7,916 bases of DNA from JBBQSU01 sp038234815 (GTDB lineage Bacteria; Planctomycetota; Phycisphaerae; Tepidisphaerales; Tepidisphaeraceae). Of the stretch, positions 1 through 6,374 are shown in pieces. The position numbers and the translations under genes were made by a program. Position 1 is the stretch's first letter. Each line of letters starts with the position of its first letter. The notes beneath the pieces were generated by a model. That model did not search any database and had not been told where the DNA came from. It saw only the letters and a program-made list of their open reading frames with translations. The DNA lies in contig JBBQSU010000153.1 of NCBI GenBank assembly GCA_038234815.1, forward strand, positions 1-7,916, read 5' to 3'.

Positions 1-1831
1 CAAGCCCCATCTTGGCATCATGGAGCGCATGTTCGATTAAATCCGACAAATCCGTCTCTTGCAGACTCGCCGCCTGCGGTTTGGCGAAATCCATCAATTC
101 CGAAATAATGTCGGTCAAGCGATGCGATTGCTGATAAATCAGTTCCGCAGCGTGCTTGAGCTTTGGGTCCGTTAACTGCGACGCCAGCAACTGCGATCGC
201 CCGGAAATAACCGCCAGCGGATTGTTCATCTCGTGCGCCGCGCCGGCCGCCATCTCCCCCACCGAAACGATCATCTTCGACCGCAACACTTCACTTTGCG
301 CGCTCTGTAATTGCCGGTTGGACTCGGCAAGTTGCTCGGCCAGCGTGCGGGCCTCTTCTCGAATCTGCGCCGTCCGCAGGGCCAATGACCACCCCGCCGA
401 GATCGCGGTCAATTCCTGCGTTTGCCCGCTCAATCGCTGCGCCTCTCCGGCACCGGCCCCCCACACCACCCCACCAATGCACGCCCCGTCGGCTTCCAGG
501 CAGATCCAGAACCGCAGGTCCCCGGGCAATCGCGGGGAGATACAACTGACGATCCACTCCAGTTCATCTCCAGCCGACAGCACAGGTCCGTCGCCGGTCG
601 ATCGGCGCTCTGGCCGAACCGGACAATCCACGATCGACGTTTCAAATGCGTTCCCCGCTTCATCAAACAGCATCGTCTCGGCGAACGCCTGTCCGGGCAA
701 CAACGAGAAAACTCCGGCACAGCCGACACTCAGCACACTGACGGCAGTCTGGCCGATGGCCTGAAGCACCAGCTGCGCCGACGCATCGGGCCGCAGTTCA
801 GCCTGAAATCCACTCAGCGCGTCAAAAAACTTGGCGCGAACGGATAACTTGCGATTTCTCGCCGCCAGTTGATTGCTCACCCGGCCCAGTTCCTTATTGG
901 CCTGCGAGAGCGCCGCGTGATAAAGGTCCGACGACGACGCCTGGCCCAAGCCCAGCGCCGTCGCCCGCGGTTGCACGCGATCCACCAGCTTCCGAAGCGC
1001 CGCCTCCACCTGCGCGTCCGTTAATGACAACGCCTGCATCAAAGGTGCCCGCGAAGCCAGCACATAATTTCCGCTATAGCCAAGGTGCCGCTCGCGCACC
1101 AGCAAATCGCTCAGCGTGATGAGATTGACCAAAGTTGGCGAAGCCACCGAAGCCGGAAGTGCTTCGGGCATCTGCCCGTGCAGCCAGATGCAATCGCGGA
1201 TGCTCACGGGCAGTTGCCACCGCTCGGCCAGCCGCTTGCCTACAACCAGGTGGTCGATGCCAATGACCTGCCGTTCGACATCGGCGATGTTTCCTCGCAA
1301 CAGTTCGACCGCTTCGATGACGCGCCCAAAACTTTTTGGCAGCGCGCAATCCAGCGCCGGCTTGCCCAGATCATGCAGCAGTCCGCAAACAAACGCCTCC
1401 GAGGCGCTCACGCCGGGAATGCTTTCGGCCAGCAGTTCGGCGCAGCAGGCCACCGTCACGCAATGCTTCCAGAATTCCTCGCGCGGAAATGGCGCGCCCG
1501 CCTGCGCTTCCTGGCTGTTAAAAGTCTGAAATATACTTAGAGAAAGCACCGCGCTGCGCACGGCTTCAAACCCCAGCAACACCACCGCCCGGTCGATACG
1601 CGTCACCTCCTTCCCCACCCCGAGGTCCGCCTGACGCAGCAGTTGCAGAATTCTCGCGGATAACGCCGGATCCGATTCGATCAACCCCACCACGTCGACC
1701 AGCCCCGAATCCTCCCGGCCCGTCACCTCCAGCAGGCGCACTGCCACTGCAGGCAGCGTCGGCAGTTCCTCCAACTGCTGCAAAATCAGCTCGACGCGCT
1801 TATCACGAGTTGGTTCGCGCGGTGTCATCAT
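1..1831 (-). CDS. HDOD-domain sensor histidine kinase (C-terminus beyond window)
   Basis: The reverse strand is open from an ATG at 1831 to the left edge, giving 610 visible residues with no stop. Residues about 16-220 are an HDOD domain: it opens with LPTLPAVAVRLL, continues with LIESDPALSARIL and AVVLLGFEAVRSAVLSLSIF, and has an intact GLLHDLGK (H153, D154). Residues about 335-485 look like a GAF-type sensor region, but only weakly. Residues about 486-520 form a coiled coil. A HisKA dimerisation domain follows, with the H-box AAHEMNNPLAVISGRSQLL and phosphoacceptor H533. The ATPase domain should lie outside the window, so activity cannot be judged. By family knowledge it would autophosphorylate and pass phosphate to a receiver, most simply the regulator encoded just upstream (1932-2495). 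A second ATG follows directly at 1828, and neither has a clear Shine-Dalgarno sequence. No membrane segment is visible, so it is probably cytoplasmic. The kinase assignment is firm; the signal is unknown. Confidence 0.9.
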   Translation of the reverse strand, partial: MMTPREPTRDKRVELILQQLEELPTLPAVAVRLLEVTGREDSGLVDVVGLIESDPALSARILQLLRQADLGVGKEVTRIDRAVVLLGFEAVRSAVLSLSIFQTFNSQEAQAGAPFPREEFWKHCVTVACCAELLAESIPGVSASEAFVCGLLHDLGKPALDCALPKSFGRVIEAVELLRGNIADVERQVIGIDHLVVGKRLAERWQLPVSIRDCIWLHGQMPEALPASVASPTLVNLITLSDLLVRERHLGYSGNYVLASRAPLMQALSLTDAQVEAALRKLVDRVQPRATALGLGQASSSDLYHAALSQANKELGRVSNQLAARNRKLSVRAKFFDALSGFQAELRPDASAQLVLQAIGQTAVSVLSVGCAGVFSLLPGQAFAETMLFDEAGNAFETSIVDCPVRPERRSTGDGPVLSAGDELEWIVSCISPRLPGDLRFWICLEADGACIGGVVWGAGAGEAQRLSGQTQELTAISAGWSLALRTAQIREEARTLAEQLAESNRQLQSAQSEVLRSKMIVSVGEMAAGAAHEMNNPLAVISGRSQLLASQLTDPKLKHAAELIYQQSHRLTDIISELMDFAKPQAASLQETDLSDLIEHALHDAKMGL

Positions 1832-1843
1832 GTTCAAAAGGCA

Positions 1844-1920
1844 AACCGCAGATTTCGCAGACGGTGCAGATTCTCGGGAAAAGCGGTTCCCAATCTGCCA
1901 AATCTGCGCGATCTGCGGTT
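1844..1920. repeat. Inverted repeat made of 9-base units, between regulator and kinase genes
   Basis: The left arm (1844-1872) holds GCAGAT-type cores starting at 1848, 1857 and 1866, exactly 9 bases apart. The right arm (1892-1920) holds ATCTGC at 1893, 1902 and 1911, again 9 apart and in the opposite direction. The arms pair at 23 of 29 positions. Inside the loop GGGAA (1876-1880) can also pair with TTCCC (1887-1891). The element sits between the stop of the regulator gene and the start of the kinase gene, ending 12 bases before the kinase ATG. It has no T-tract in the reading direction, so it is not an ordinary terminator. It could stabilise or process the shared transcript, set the ratio of the two proteins, or be a dispersed REP-like repeat. 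Confidence 0.75.
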
Positions 1921-1931
1921 CACTGGCTCGG

Positions 1932-2495
1932 TCAAACTGTGAGAAGTTCGCCAACGCGTTCGATCAACTTCTCAATGTTAAACGGCTTCTTCACGAAATC
2001 GTCGGCCCCGCTCTTCAGCAGATCGTTGATCTCTTCCTGGTTCACCACGCCGGAAACGATGATGATCTTGATGTGTTCAAAATTCGGATTCTTCCGAATC
2101 GTCTGGCATACCACGTTGCCGTTGATGTCCGGCAGCATGTAATCCAGAATCACCAGGTCGGGCATGAATTCCTGCGTCAGAACCCCTGCGTCGTACCCCG
2201 AACCGGCAGTGCGCACCTCGAACCGGCCGTCGCGTTCCAGGACATCGATGAACAACTCCACGATTTCCGGGTCGTCGTCCACCACCAGGATTTTGTGCTT
2301 GCCACTCTCAAGATTATCGGGCGGAATGCCGTTCTCTTTCATGAATTGCACGAGCGCATCACGTGGAATCCGCCGGAACCGCGACCCCGGAACCCGAAAC
2401 CCACGCAAGCGACCGCTATCGAAGCACCGAATAATCGTCTGCTGCGATACCTTGCAGACGTCGGCCGCCTCGCCGGTGGTAAATACGTTCTTCAT
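1932..2495 (-). CDS. Response regulator: excisionase/MerR-type HTH plus receiver domain
   Basis: This is a 187-residue protein. Residues 4-52 (FTTGEAADVCKVSQQTIIR through the RGFRVPGSRFRRIP wing) match the winged helix-turn-helix of the excisionase/MerR-like family, which binds DNA. Residues about 67-187 form a CheY-type receiver: acidic pocket D73-D75 in VVDDDPE, phosphoacceptor D118 in VILDYMLPD, switch residue S148 in IIIVSG, and K170 in VKKPF. All key residues are present, so it should accept phosphate. I chose the ATG at 2495 because AAGGAG (2504-2509 on this strand) lies 8 bases before it; a longer in-frame reading from TTG at 2546 lacks such a site. The DNA-binding domain is N-terminal, the reverse of OmpR or NarL regulators. 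The kinase gene follows 100 bases downstream on the same strand, so the two are probably a cognate pair. Target genes are unknown. Confidence 0.92.
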   Translation of the reverse strand: MKNVFTTGEAADVCKVSQQTIIRCFDSGRLRGFRVPGSRFRRIPRDALVQFMKENGIPPDNLESGKHKILVVDDDPEIVELFIDVLERDGRFEVRTAGSGYDAGVLTQEFMPDLVILDYMLPDINGNVVCQTIRKNPNFEHIKIIIVSGVVNQEEINDLLKSGADDFVKKPFNIEKLIERVGELLTV

Positions 2496-2503
2496 ACACG
2501 AGA

Positions 2504-2509
2504 CTCCTT
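2504..2509 (-). promoter_or_regulatory. Shine-Dalgarno site that fixes the response-regulator start
   Basis: On the minus strand this reads AAGGAG, with 8 bases to the ATG at 2495. It decides between that ATG and the TTG 17 codons upstream. Confidence 0.8.
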
Positions 2510-2580
2510 GCCCAATGTTCCTGCCCAGATGAACCAGGAACGACAAAGCCTAGAAACTATCCTTCTTACCCATCTTTCCC

Positions 2581-2609
2581 TATTTAACATCGGCGTGTGA
2601 GTTTGACAA
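2581..2609 (-). promoter_or_regulatory. Possible sigma-70-type promoter for the regulator-kinase operon
   Basis: On the minus strand TTGTCA (2604-2609) is followed by TTAAAT (16-base spacer) or TAAATA (17-base spacer) at 2581-2587. This would start transcription near 2574, leaving a leader of about 80 bases before the ATG at 2495. The -35 hexamer has five of six consensus bases; the -10 is only moderate. It is an inference from sequence pattern alone, and promoter rules may differ in this organism. Confidence 0.35.
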
Positions 2610-2700
2610 CTTAAGCCTTTCCGGGCGATTCCATGCCTCGCCCGGGGGCTGATTCGCCCGAAAGCCCGATATGGCTCGTTGCTTCCGGCTAAGGACCCAG
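2610..2700. other. Gene-free GC-rich stretch with stem-loop potential
   Basis: No credible coding sequence is seen here. CCGGGCGA (2621-2628) pairs perfectly with TCGCCCGG (2638-2645) across a 9-base loop, and GGGCT (2646-2650) can pair with AGCCC (2663-2667). There is no following T-tract on either strand, and no riboswitch class I recognise. The stretch lies upstream of the regulator promoter and beside the first large palindrome, so it belongs to the divergent control region. Confidence 0.4.
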
Positions 2701-2732
2701 TGGTGCGCGAATTGGTGCAAATTCGCGCACCA
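2701..2732. repeat. Perfect palindrome, copy 1 (operator-like)
   Basis: The arms are 13 bases each (2701-2713 and 2720-2732), perfectly complementary, with the 6-base spacer GGTGCA. The inner part TGCGCGAATT-N6-AATTCGCGCA is identical to the palindrome at 2818-2843. It lies just upstream of the AT-rich promoter region. Symmetry, spacing and duplication suggest a binding site for a dimeric regulator; an RNA hairpin or a dispersed repeat is also possible. Confidence 0.75.
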
Positions 2733-2755
2733 ACATTCCGACATTTCCGAAAATT

Positions 2756-2784
2756 TTTAAATTTAGTTTAATTCGATATATAAT
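2756..2784 (+). promoter_or_regulatory. Probable sigma-70-type promoter in AT-rich stretch between twin palindromes
   Basis: TTTAAA (2756-2761), a 17-base spacer and a perfect TATAAT (2779-2784) lie in a strongly AT-rich tract (about 2741-2810) that contrasts with the GC-rich surroundings. Transcription would start near 2791. The downstream palindrome would then lie in the 5' leader and the upstream one just behind the -35 box, a layout suited to repression. AT-rich DNA often gives chance matches, so this is moderate evidence. Confidence 0.45.
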
Positions 2785-2816
2785 AACAACTTATATCAAT
2801 TTTACAGCACTCCAGA

Positions 2817-2844
2817 TTGCGCGAATTTGTCACAATTCGCGCAA
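2817..2844. repeat. Perfect palindrome, copy 2 (operator-like)
   Basis: The arms are 11 bases each (2817-2827 and 2834-2844), perfectly complementary, with the 6-base spacer TGTCAC. It shares the ten-base half-sites TGCGCGAATT and AATTCGCGCA with the palindrome at 2701-2732, while the spacers differ. That is what is expected if the half-sites, not the loop, are under selection. It falls between the proposed promoter and the ribosome binding site at 2861. Confidence 0.75.
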
Positions 2845-2874
2845 CTCTCCCGCTAATGGTAGAGGACTATTATT

Positions 2875-3228
2875 ATGACCAACCAATTGTTCACGGCTTC
2901 TGTCGCTTCGTTGGCCGTTCGCGGATGTGCGGCGGGATTTTCCTTCGGTCTGGAGCCGAAACGATCAAAGAATCCGGGATCCCACAGAAACCCCAAGGTA
3001 GGACCCCCTTGGGACCCCATTTGGACCCCCTTTGGACCCGGTTTTCAAGGAATTAATTTTGACGTAAACTCATACATTGAAAAGTGTTATGCAAATATTT
3101 GTTTCCCCATATGCGCTGAAAATTGGTGTTCTTATGATATGTTCTCTCCGGTCACGCGACGGGTTGTTGTTGAAAGGCCGGATTTTAGCTCGCGCGGGCG
3201 AGATTATTTGCCCGGCCGGCTCAACTGA
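2875..3228 (+). CDS. Small hypothetical ORF (117 residues), doubtful
   Basis: I do not recognise this protein. In its favour: a promoter-like sequence (2756-2784) and an AGAGGA ribosome binding site (2861-2866) 8 bases before the ATG. Against it: the frame runs straight through the 11-base tandem repeats at 3001-3044, whose period is not a multiple of three. That gives a shifting Pro/Trp/Gly-rich stretch (residues about 43-58), and the following codons are AT-rich and irregular. The N-terminal part (about residues 1-30, MTNQLFTASVASLAVRG...) has more normal composition. No domain, membrane segment or signal peptide is convincing. It may be a real small protein, a short coding start that has lost its proper 3' end, or the remnant of a gene or mobile element. 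It ends 42 bases before the next gene. Confidence 0.25.
   Translation: MTNQLFTASVASLAVRGCAAGFSFGLEPKRSKNPGSHRNPKVGPPWDPIWTPFGPGFQGINFDVNSYIEKCYANICFPICAENWCSYDMFSPVTRRVVVERPDFSSRGRDYLPGRLN
3001..3044. repeat. Four tandem 11-base GGACCCC repeats
   Basis: GGACCC(C/G) starts at 3001, 3012, 3023 and 3034, a strict 11-base period. The units follow the pattern GGACCCCNTTT, with small changes in the first and last. The period is about one helical turn, so the copies lie on the same face of the DNA. A frame-breaking period argues against a coding repeat. It could be an iteron-like protein-binding array, slippage-derived DNA, or part of a mobile-element end. Confidence 0.65.
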
Positions 3229-3270
3229 ACCGACTGGCCGGCGTACTACGTTAAAAGGAGTCTTGCGACC
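3045..3270. other. Upstream region of the membrane-protein operon
   Basis: Apart from the doubtful small ORF running into it, this stretch holds no gene. It is AT-rich to about 3145, with several weak promoter-like hexamers but no clear pair. GCCGGC at 3215-3220 and at 3237-3242 can pair over a 16-base loop shortly before the ribosome binding site. The operon promoter is probably here or is the one at 2756-2784. Confidence 0.35.
3255..3260 (+). promoter_or_regulatory. Ribosome binding site for the GTG-start membrane protein gene
   Basis: AAGGAG lies 10 bases before GTG at 3271. It supports GTG as the true start of the 323-residue protein, with TM1 directly after a short polar N-terminus. Confidence 0.7.
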
Positions 3271-4242
3271 GTGGAACTGGAAAATTTCAAAGTCTGGCAA
3301 TGGATGCTGATCGGCCTGCTGGTCGGTTTGGGGATCGGATATTGGAAGGCCGAGAACGGCCCGGACATCGACGACAACGTGGTGAGGACCGTCTACCAAC
3401 CCGAATTCGAGGAGCGACTTTTCGACACTTATGTTCTCGACGGCCAAAAGCCCGAAAATGCCCGGCCGGTCTTTACCTCGGTCACGATCCATCCGCCTAT
3501 CGACGGGAAAGTCTGGGTCACCGGTCTGGTGATGCAGAGGCCCTCTGCGGCACGAATCGCCGACATGGTCGCAGCCAAGCAGCCCGTCAAGGCCAAGTTC
3601 GTGGGTTTCAGGTATCCCACCGAAGTGCCTTACAGACCGCAGTTCTATGCCAACCTGATGCCTAGCGAGACCAAGCCGGCCACCAATGCGGCAAAACCCG
3701 AATCCGCCTTTGCGGCAATGCGACCACCTGCCAATTCGGTCGTGCAATACCTCGACCGGCTTAAAGCCGAACGCAAGGACTTCCGAGTGTCGTATCGCTA
3801 CGCCTGGTGGGAAGCCAAGCCGGCGACCGTCGCCATCTGGACTGCCGGTTCGTTCACGGTCATCGGTGTCGTCTGGCCGATCATCGTCCGCCTGCTTATG
3901 GGCGTGGGTCTGGCCCGGCGGCCGGTGAAGAAAGAATACGACCTGAATCGGTTCAAGGCCCAGTCAAAAACTGGCGCACCATCGGTGAACAATTTCGACA
4001 CGGAAAATAAGCAGCTTGATGATCTCAATGCGTCGCTGGAAGCAAAGCTCGCGGGATTTGTGGACGAAGATGCCGAAACGAAGGCCGAGAACGCTGCAGT
4101 TGAAGCCAAAGTGCGCGCGCTTCCCACTTCCCGACTGGAACCACTCGCCGGCGATGAAGGGGATCGGTCCGATGCAAACAGGGAATACACCGGCGAGTTT
4201 TATCCGGTCGTAAAGACCCACGGCGATCAGGCGAAGAAATAA
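3271..4242 (+). CDS. Two-transmembrane protein of unknown function, coupled to glycosyltransferase
   Basis: This 323-residue protein starts at GTG, supported by AAGGAG at 3255-3260. I do not recognise a family. Residues about 10-25 (WMLIGLLVGLGIGYW) are a first membrane segment. Residues 26-185 are soluble and, by the charge pattern, probably outside the cytoplasm. Residues about 186-214 are a second membrane segment (ATVAIWTAGSFTVIGVVWPIIVRLL), flanked on the C-terminal side by Arg/Lys (ARRPVKKEYD), which fits a cytoplasmic tail. The tail (215-323) is charged, with a likely helical or coiled-coil stretch at about 243-285. The stop codon overlaps the next gene's ATG (TAATG, 4240-4244), so the two products are probably made together. 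The inference is an accessory or scaffold subunit for the glycosyltransferase, for example holding it or its substrate in place; no catalytic motif is visible. Confidence 0.85.
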   Translation: MELENFKVWQWMLIGLLVGLGIGYWKAENGPDIDDNVVRTVYQPEFEERLFDTYVLDGQKPENARPVFTSVTIHPPIDGKVWVTGLVMQRPSAARIADMVAAKQPVKAKFVGFRYPTEVPYRPQFYANLMPSETKPATNAAKPESAFAAMRPPANSVVQYLDRLKAERKDFRVSYRYAWWEAKPATVAIWTAGSFTVIGVVWPIIVRLLMGVGLARRPVKKEYDLNRFKAQSKTGAPSVNNFDTENKQLDDLNASLEAKLAGFVDEDAETKAENAAVEAKVRALPTSRLEPLAGDEGDRSDANREYTGEFYPVVKTHGDQAKK

Positions 4243-4244
4243 TG
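4240..4244 (+). promoter_or_regulatory. TAATG stop/start overlap (translational coupling)
   Basis: The TAA stop of the two-membrane-segment protein gene shares its last A with the ATG of the glycosyltransferase. Only weak purine-rich sequence (GGCGAAGAAA) lies before it. The arrangement suggests that ribosomes finishing the first gene reinitiate on the second. Confidence 0.7.
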
Positions 4245-6374
4245 CGCCGGCCGGGAGTTGAGTTCAAGGAAGGAGAAAGCGTCATTACGGCAGCAGGATA
4301 CGAACTTGCTCCAGTCTTGGTCGGCCCGGTCGCGGTAGAAGCGATGGCCGGCTTGCCCGCGGCCGAATCGCGGCCCGGCATTGCCGCCGATATCGGCGCG
4401 CTCGGAAGGCTGGTATTTCCGCGGACCGCCGAGCCGGCATGGAGGACCCACTTCTACGCTGCAATCGCGCTGGCGCTGGTCGTCGCTTACTTTCTGTCCC
4501 TCAGCTACTTCACGTATTTCAATCCAAGCCATTCGGGGGTCGATCAAAACGGCTACCTGGTGGGCGGAAAGATGATGGCCGATCACGGCACGACGGGATT
4601 CTGGCCAACCGATCCGTATCAGTTCGTCGGCAGGATGTGGGTTGGGGCCGCGGCCAATCAGTACTCACCCAACACGCCGGCGTTCTATCCCAAGTACCCC
4701 ATCGGCCTGCCGGCGATCTATGCGCTGCTGATTAAAATCGGCGGGGCGAACTACGGCGCTGCGGCGTGCTTCTTTGTCAGTCCGGTCTGCATGTCCCTGG
4801 GCATCGGCGCAACGTTCCTGCTCGTCCGGGCGATATTGGGATCATTCGCAGGACTGCTCGGGTTGATCGTCGTCGCCTCCAGCCAACTGACTCTGGCGTT
4901 GACCAACAATCCCAATAGCCACGCCAGCACACTGTTCTTCGTCACGGCGGGAATGTTCTTGCTGATCCAATGGTGGCGATACAACGGCCTTTGGCGGGCG
5001 ATCCTCGCCGGCCTGCTGCTCGGCTATGCGGTCACCATCCGTTATACCGAAGCCACGCTAATTCTGCCCGTCGGGTTGGCGATCCTGTTCAACGTCCGCG
5101 CCCGCGACTGGTCAAGCTGGCGCGACAGCGTTTTCCTGCTCCTTTCCTGGGCCGTCCCCGTCACCATTTTGGTTTCATACAATCTCTGGTTTATCGGCAC
5201 GGTCACTGGCTATGACCCCTGCAATGAATCCACCGGATTCAAATTGGAATATGCCCAGGATAATTGGGACACGATGCTCCGGCATCTGGCCAATTACGGA
5301 CTGTTTTTCATTTTCCCGTTTTCCGTTCTCGGTCTGCTTGGCATGTTCAGGTGGCATTGGAAACTAGCCAGCCTGCTGCTGGCCTGGGTGATGCCAGCGA
5401 TCATTCTTTACACCGCCTATTACTGGGCACCCGACGGCAACACGGTGGGCTATGTGCGTTTCTATCTGACCATCCTGCCGGCGCTGGCGCTGGCAGCGAT
5501 CTGGGCGATGTTGCGATTTTCAGGGATGCTCGAAAGTGGATTGAACGTCCGCTGGCGGGCGATAGGAATCGGCGCCGGCGCGGGGCTGGTTTTAGGAATC
5601 GCTCTTGGCGCACTGGCCGGTTATAGCGCCGACCGCGCGGAGGTGGCCGGCAATACACGCGCGATGATGGCCCATACCAACATGCTGCAATTTGCAGAGT
5701 ACGGCGGCGGAATTGGCGCACTGGCCGGCGCGGTCGCCGCGAGTTGCCCGCTGGCCTACATCGTCGCTATCGGCGCACTCATTGGCGTTTACTCCACCCT
5801 CCCCCTCATGGAACGCGACGCCGAAGAAGCCCAGATCATGAAGACCAACGTCGACACCGTGCGTGACAAAGTGCCCGCAGGATCGATTGTCTTCGGCGAC
5901 GAACGTATCTTCCACTACCTGCAATTTAGCGCAGACTACAAGCTCTATTCCCCCGAACTTTTCGAACGCAATTCATTGCAGCGGTTGCAAAACATCAAAT
6001 TGGATGAGCCGAGCGGATTTCAACCTCAGCGGGCCAAAGACCTTTGGGAACGAGTGAAAAACAAGACCGACCGTGACCTGCTCACCGAACAAAACAAGCT
6101 TATGAGCAACGCTCTGGCCAGCGGCAAGCGAGTGTTTTTCATCTCGCGTAAGCGCAGCATGGCCGATCTGCTCCGCCGGTTTGCCACGGCCAGCACGTTT
6201 AGCCGCAAGACGATTTCAAGCTGGAACGAATCGCGCCCGGCGGTGGACGTATCGCTTCTCAAGGCACGGAAACCCCGCGGGGCAGGTGGCGCCGGCATGC
6301 CCTTCTTTCGCCCTCGCGGAATGACGGGAGACCCGTCCTGGATGATCGTCGAAATACTGCCACGGGTGCCGTAG
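4242..6374 (+). CDS. GT-C fold (ArnT/PMT-like, family 39-type) membrane glycosyltransferase
   Basis: This 710-residue protein has roughly eleven to thirteen hydrophobic segments between residues 71 and 518. A cytoplasmic leader of about 65 residues precedes the first. The first external loop holds SGVDQNGYLVGGKMMADHG; D101 is in the place of the catalytic acidic residue of GT-C enzymes. The loop ends with PNTPAFYPKYPIGLPAIYAL (145-162 overall), very like the PKYPxGLPLLYAL motif in bacterial family 39-type transferases. Such enzymes move a sugar from a polyprenyl-phosphate donor to a lipid, glycan or protein outside the membrane. Donor and acceptor cannot be read from sequence. Residues about 520-710 are a long soluble C-terminal domain I do not recognise, with GSIVFGDERIFHYLQF at 547-562. 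The start overlaps the previous stop by one base and lacks a strong ribosome site, fitting translational coupling. Confidence 0.85.
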   Translation: MRRPGVEFKEGESVITAAGYELAPVLVGPVAVEAMAGLPAAESRPGIAADIGALGRLVFPRTAEPAWRTHFYAAIALALVVAYFLSLSYFTYFNPSHSGVDQNGYLVGGKMMADHGTTGFWPTDPYQFVGRMWVGAAANQYSPNTPAFYPKYPIGLPAIYALLIKIGGANYGAAACFFVSPVCMSLGIGATFLLVRAILGSFAGLLGLIVVASSQLTLALTNNPNSHASTLFFVTAGMFLLIQWWRYNGLWRAILAGLLLGYAVTIRYTEATLILPVGLAILFNVRARDWSSWRDSVFLLLSWAVPVTILVSYNLWFIGTVTGYDPCNESTGFKLEYAQDNWDTMLRHLANYGLFFIFPFSVLGLLGMFRWHWKLASLLLAWVMPAIILYTAYYWAPDGNTVGYVRFYLTILPALALAAIWAMLRFSGMLESGLNVRWRAIGIGAGAGLVLGIALGALAGYSADRAEVAGNTRAMMAHTNMLQFAEYGGGIGALAGAVAASCPLAYIVAIGALIGVYSTLPLMERDAEEAQIMKTNVDTVRDKVPAGSIVFGDERIFHYLQFSADYKLYSPELFERNSLQRLQNIKLDEPSGFQPQRAKDLWERVKNKTDRDLLTEQNKLMSNALASGKRVFFISRKRSMADLLRRFATASTFSRKTISSWNESRPAVDVSLLKARKPRGAGGAGMPFFRPRGMTGDPSWMIVEILPRVP

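Noticed and set aside
1085..1540. Overlapping plus-strand ORFs of 137 and 151 residues, and shorter ones between 156 and 847
   Set aside because: They are antisense to the HDOD-histidine kinase reading frame, which is open throughout; the products are Arg/Ser/Pro-rich frame shadows.
1830..2600. 256-residue plus-strand ORF
   Set aside because: It lies antisense to the response regulator, which has complete, recognisable domains; the plus-strand product has no family features and no ribosome site.
2603..2631. Perfect TTGACA on the plus strand as a promoter
   Set aside because: No -10 hexamer lies at 16-18 bases; the spacing falls in GC-rich stem-loop sequence. The same bases serve better as the minus-strand -35 box.
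2621..2667. Riboswitch or tRNA-like element
   Set aside because: The stems are real but short; there is no tRNA T-arm or anticodon arm pattern and no conserved riboswitch core I can recognise.
2701..2844. CRISPR repeats or insertion-sequence ends
   Set aside because: There are only two copies, each palindromic in itself, with no spacers of regular length, no cas genes, no transposase and no target duplication.
2817..3056. 79-residue plus-strand ORF beginning inside the second palindrome
   Set aside because: It has no ribosome site, starts in the palindrome stem and reads through the 11-base repeats; the alternative frame from 2875 has a better start.
3070..3747. 225-residue minus-strand ORF
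   Set aside because: It is antisense to the two-membrane-segment protein gene and its upstream region; the His/Gly/Arg-rich composition is typical of a shadow frame.
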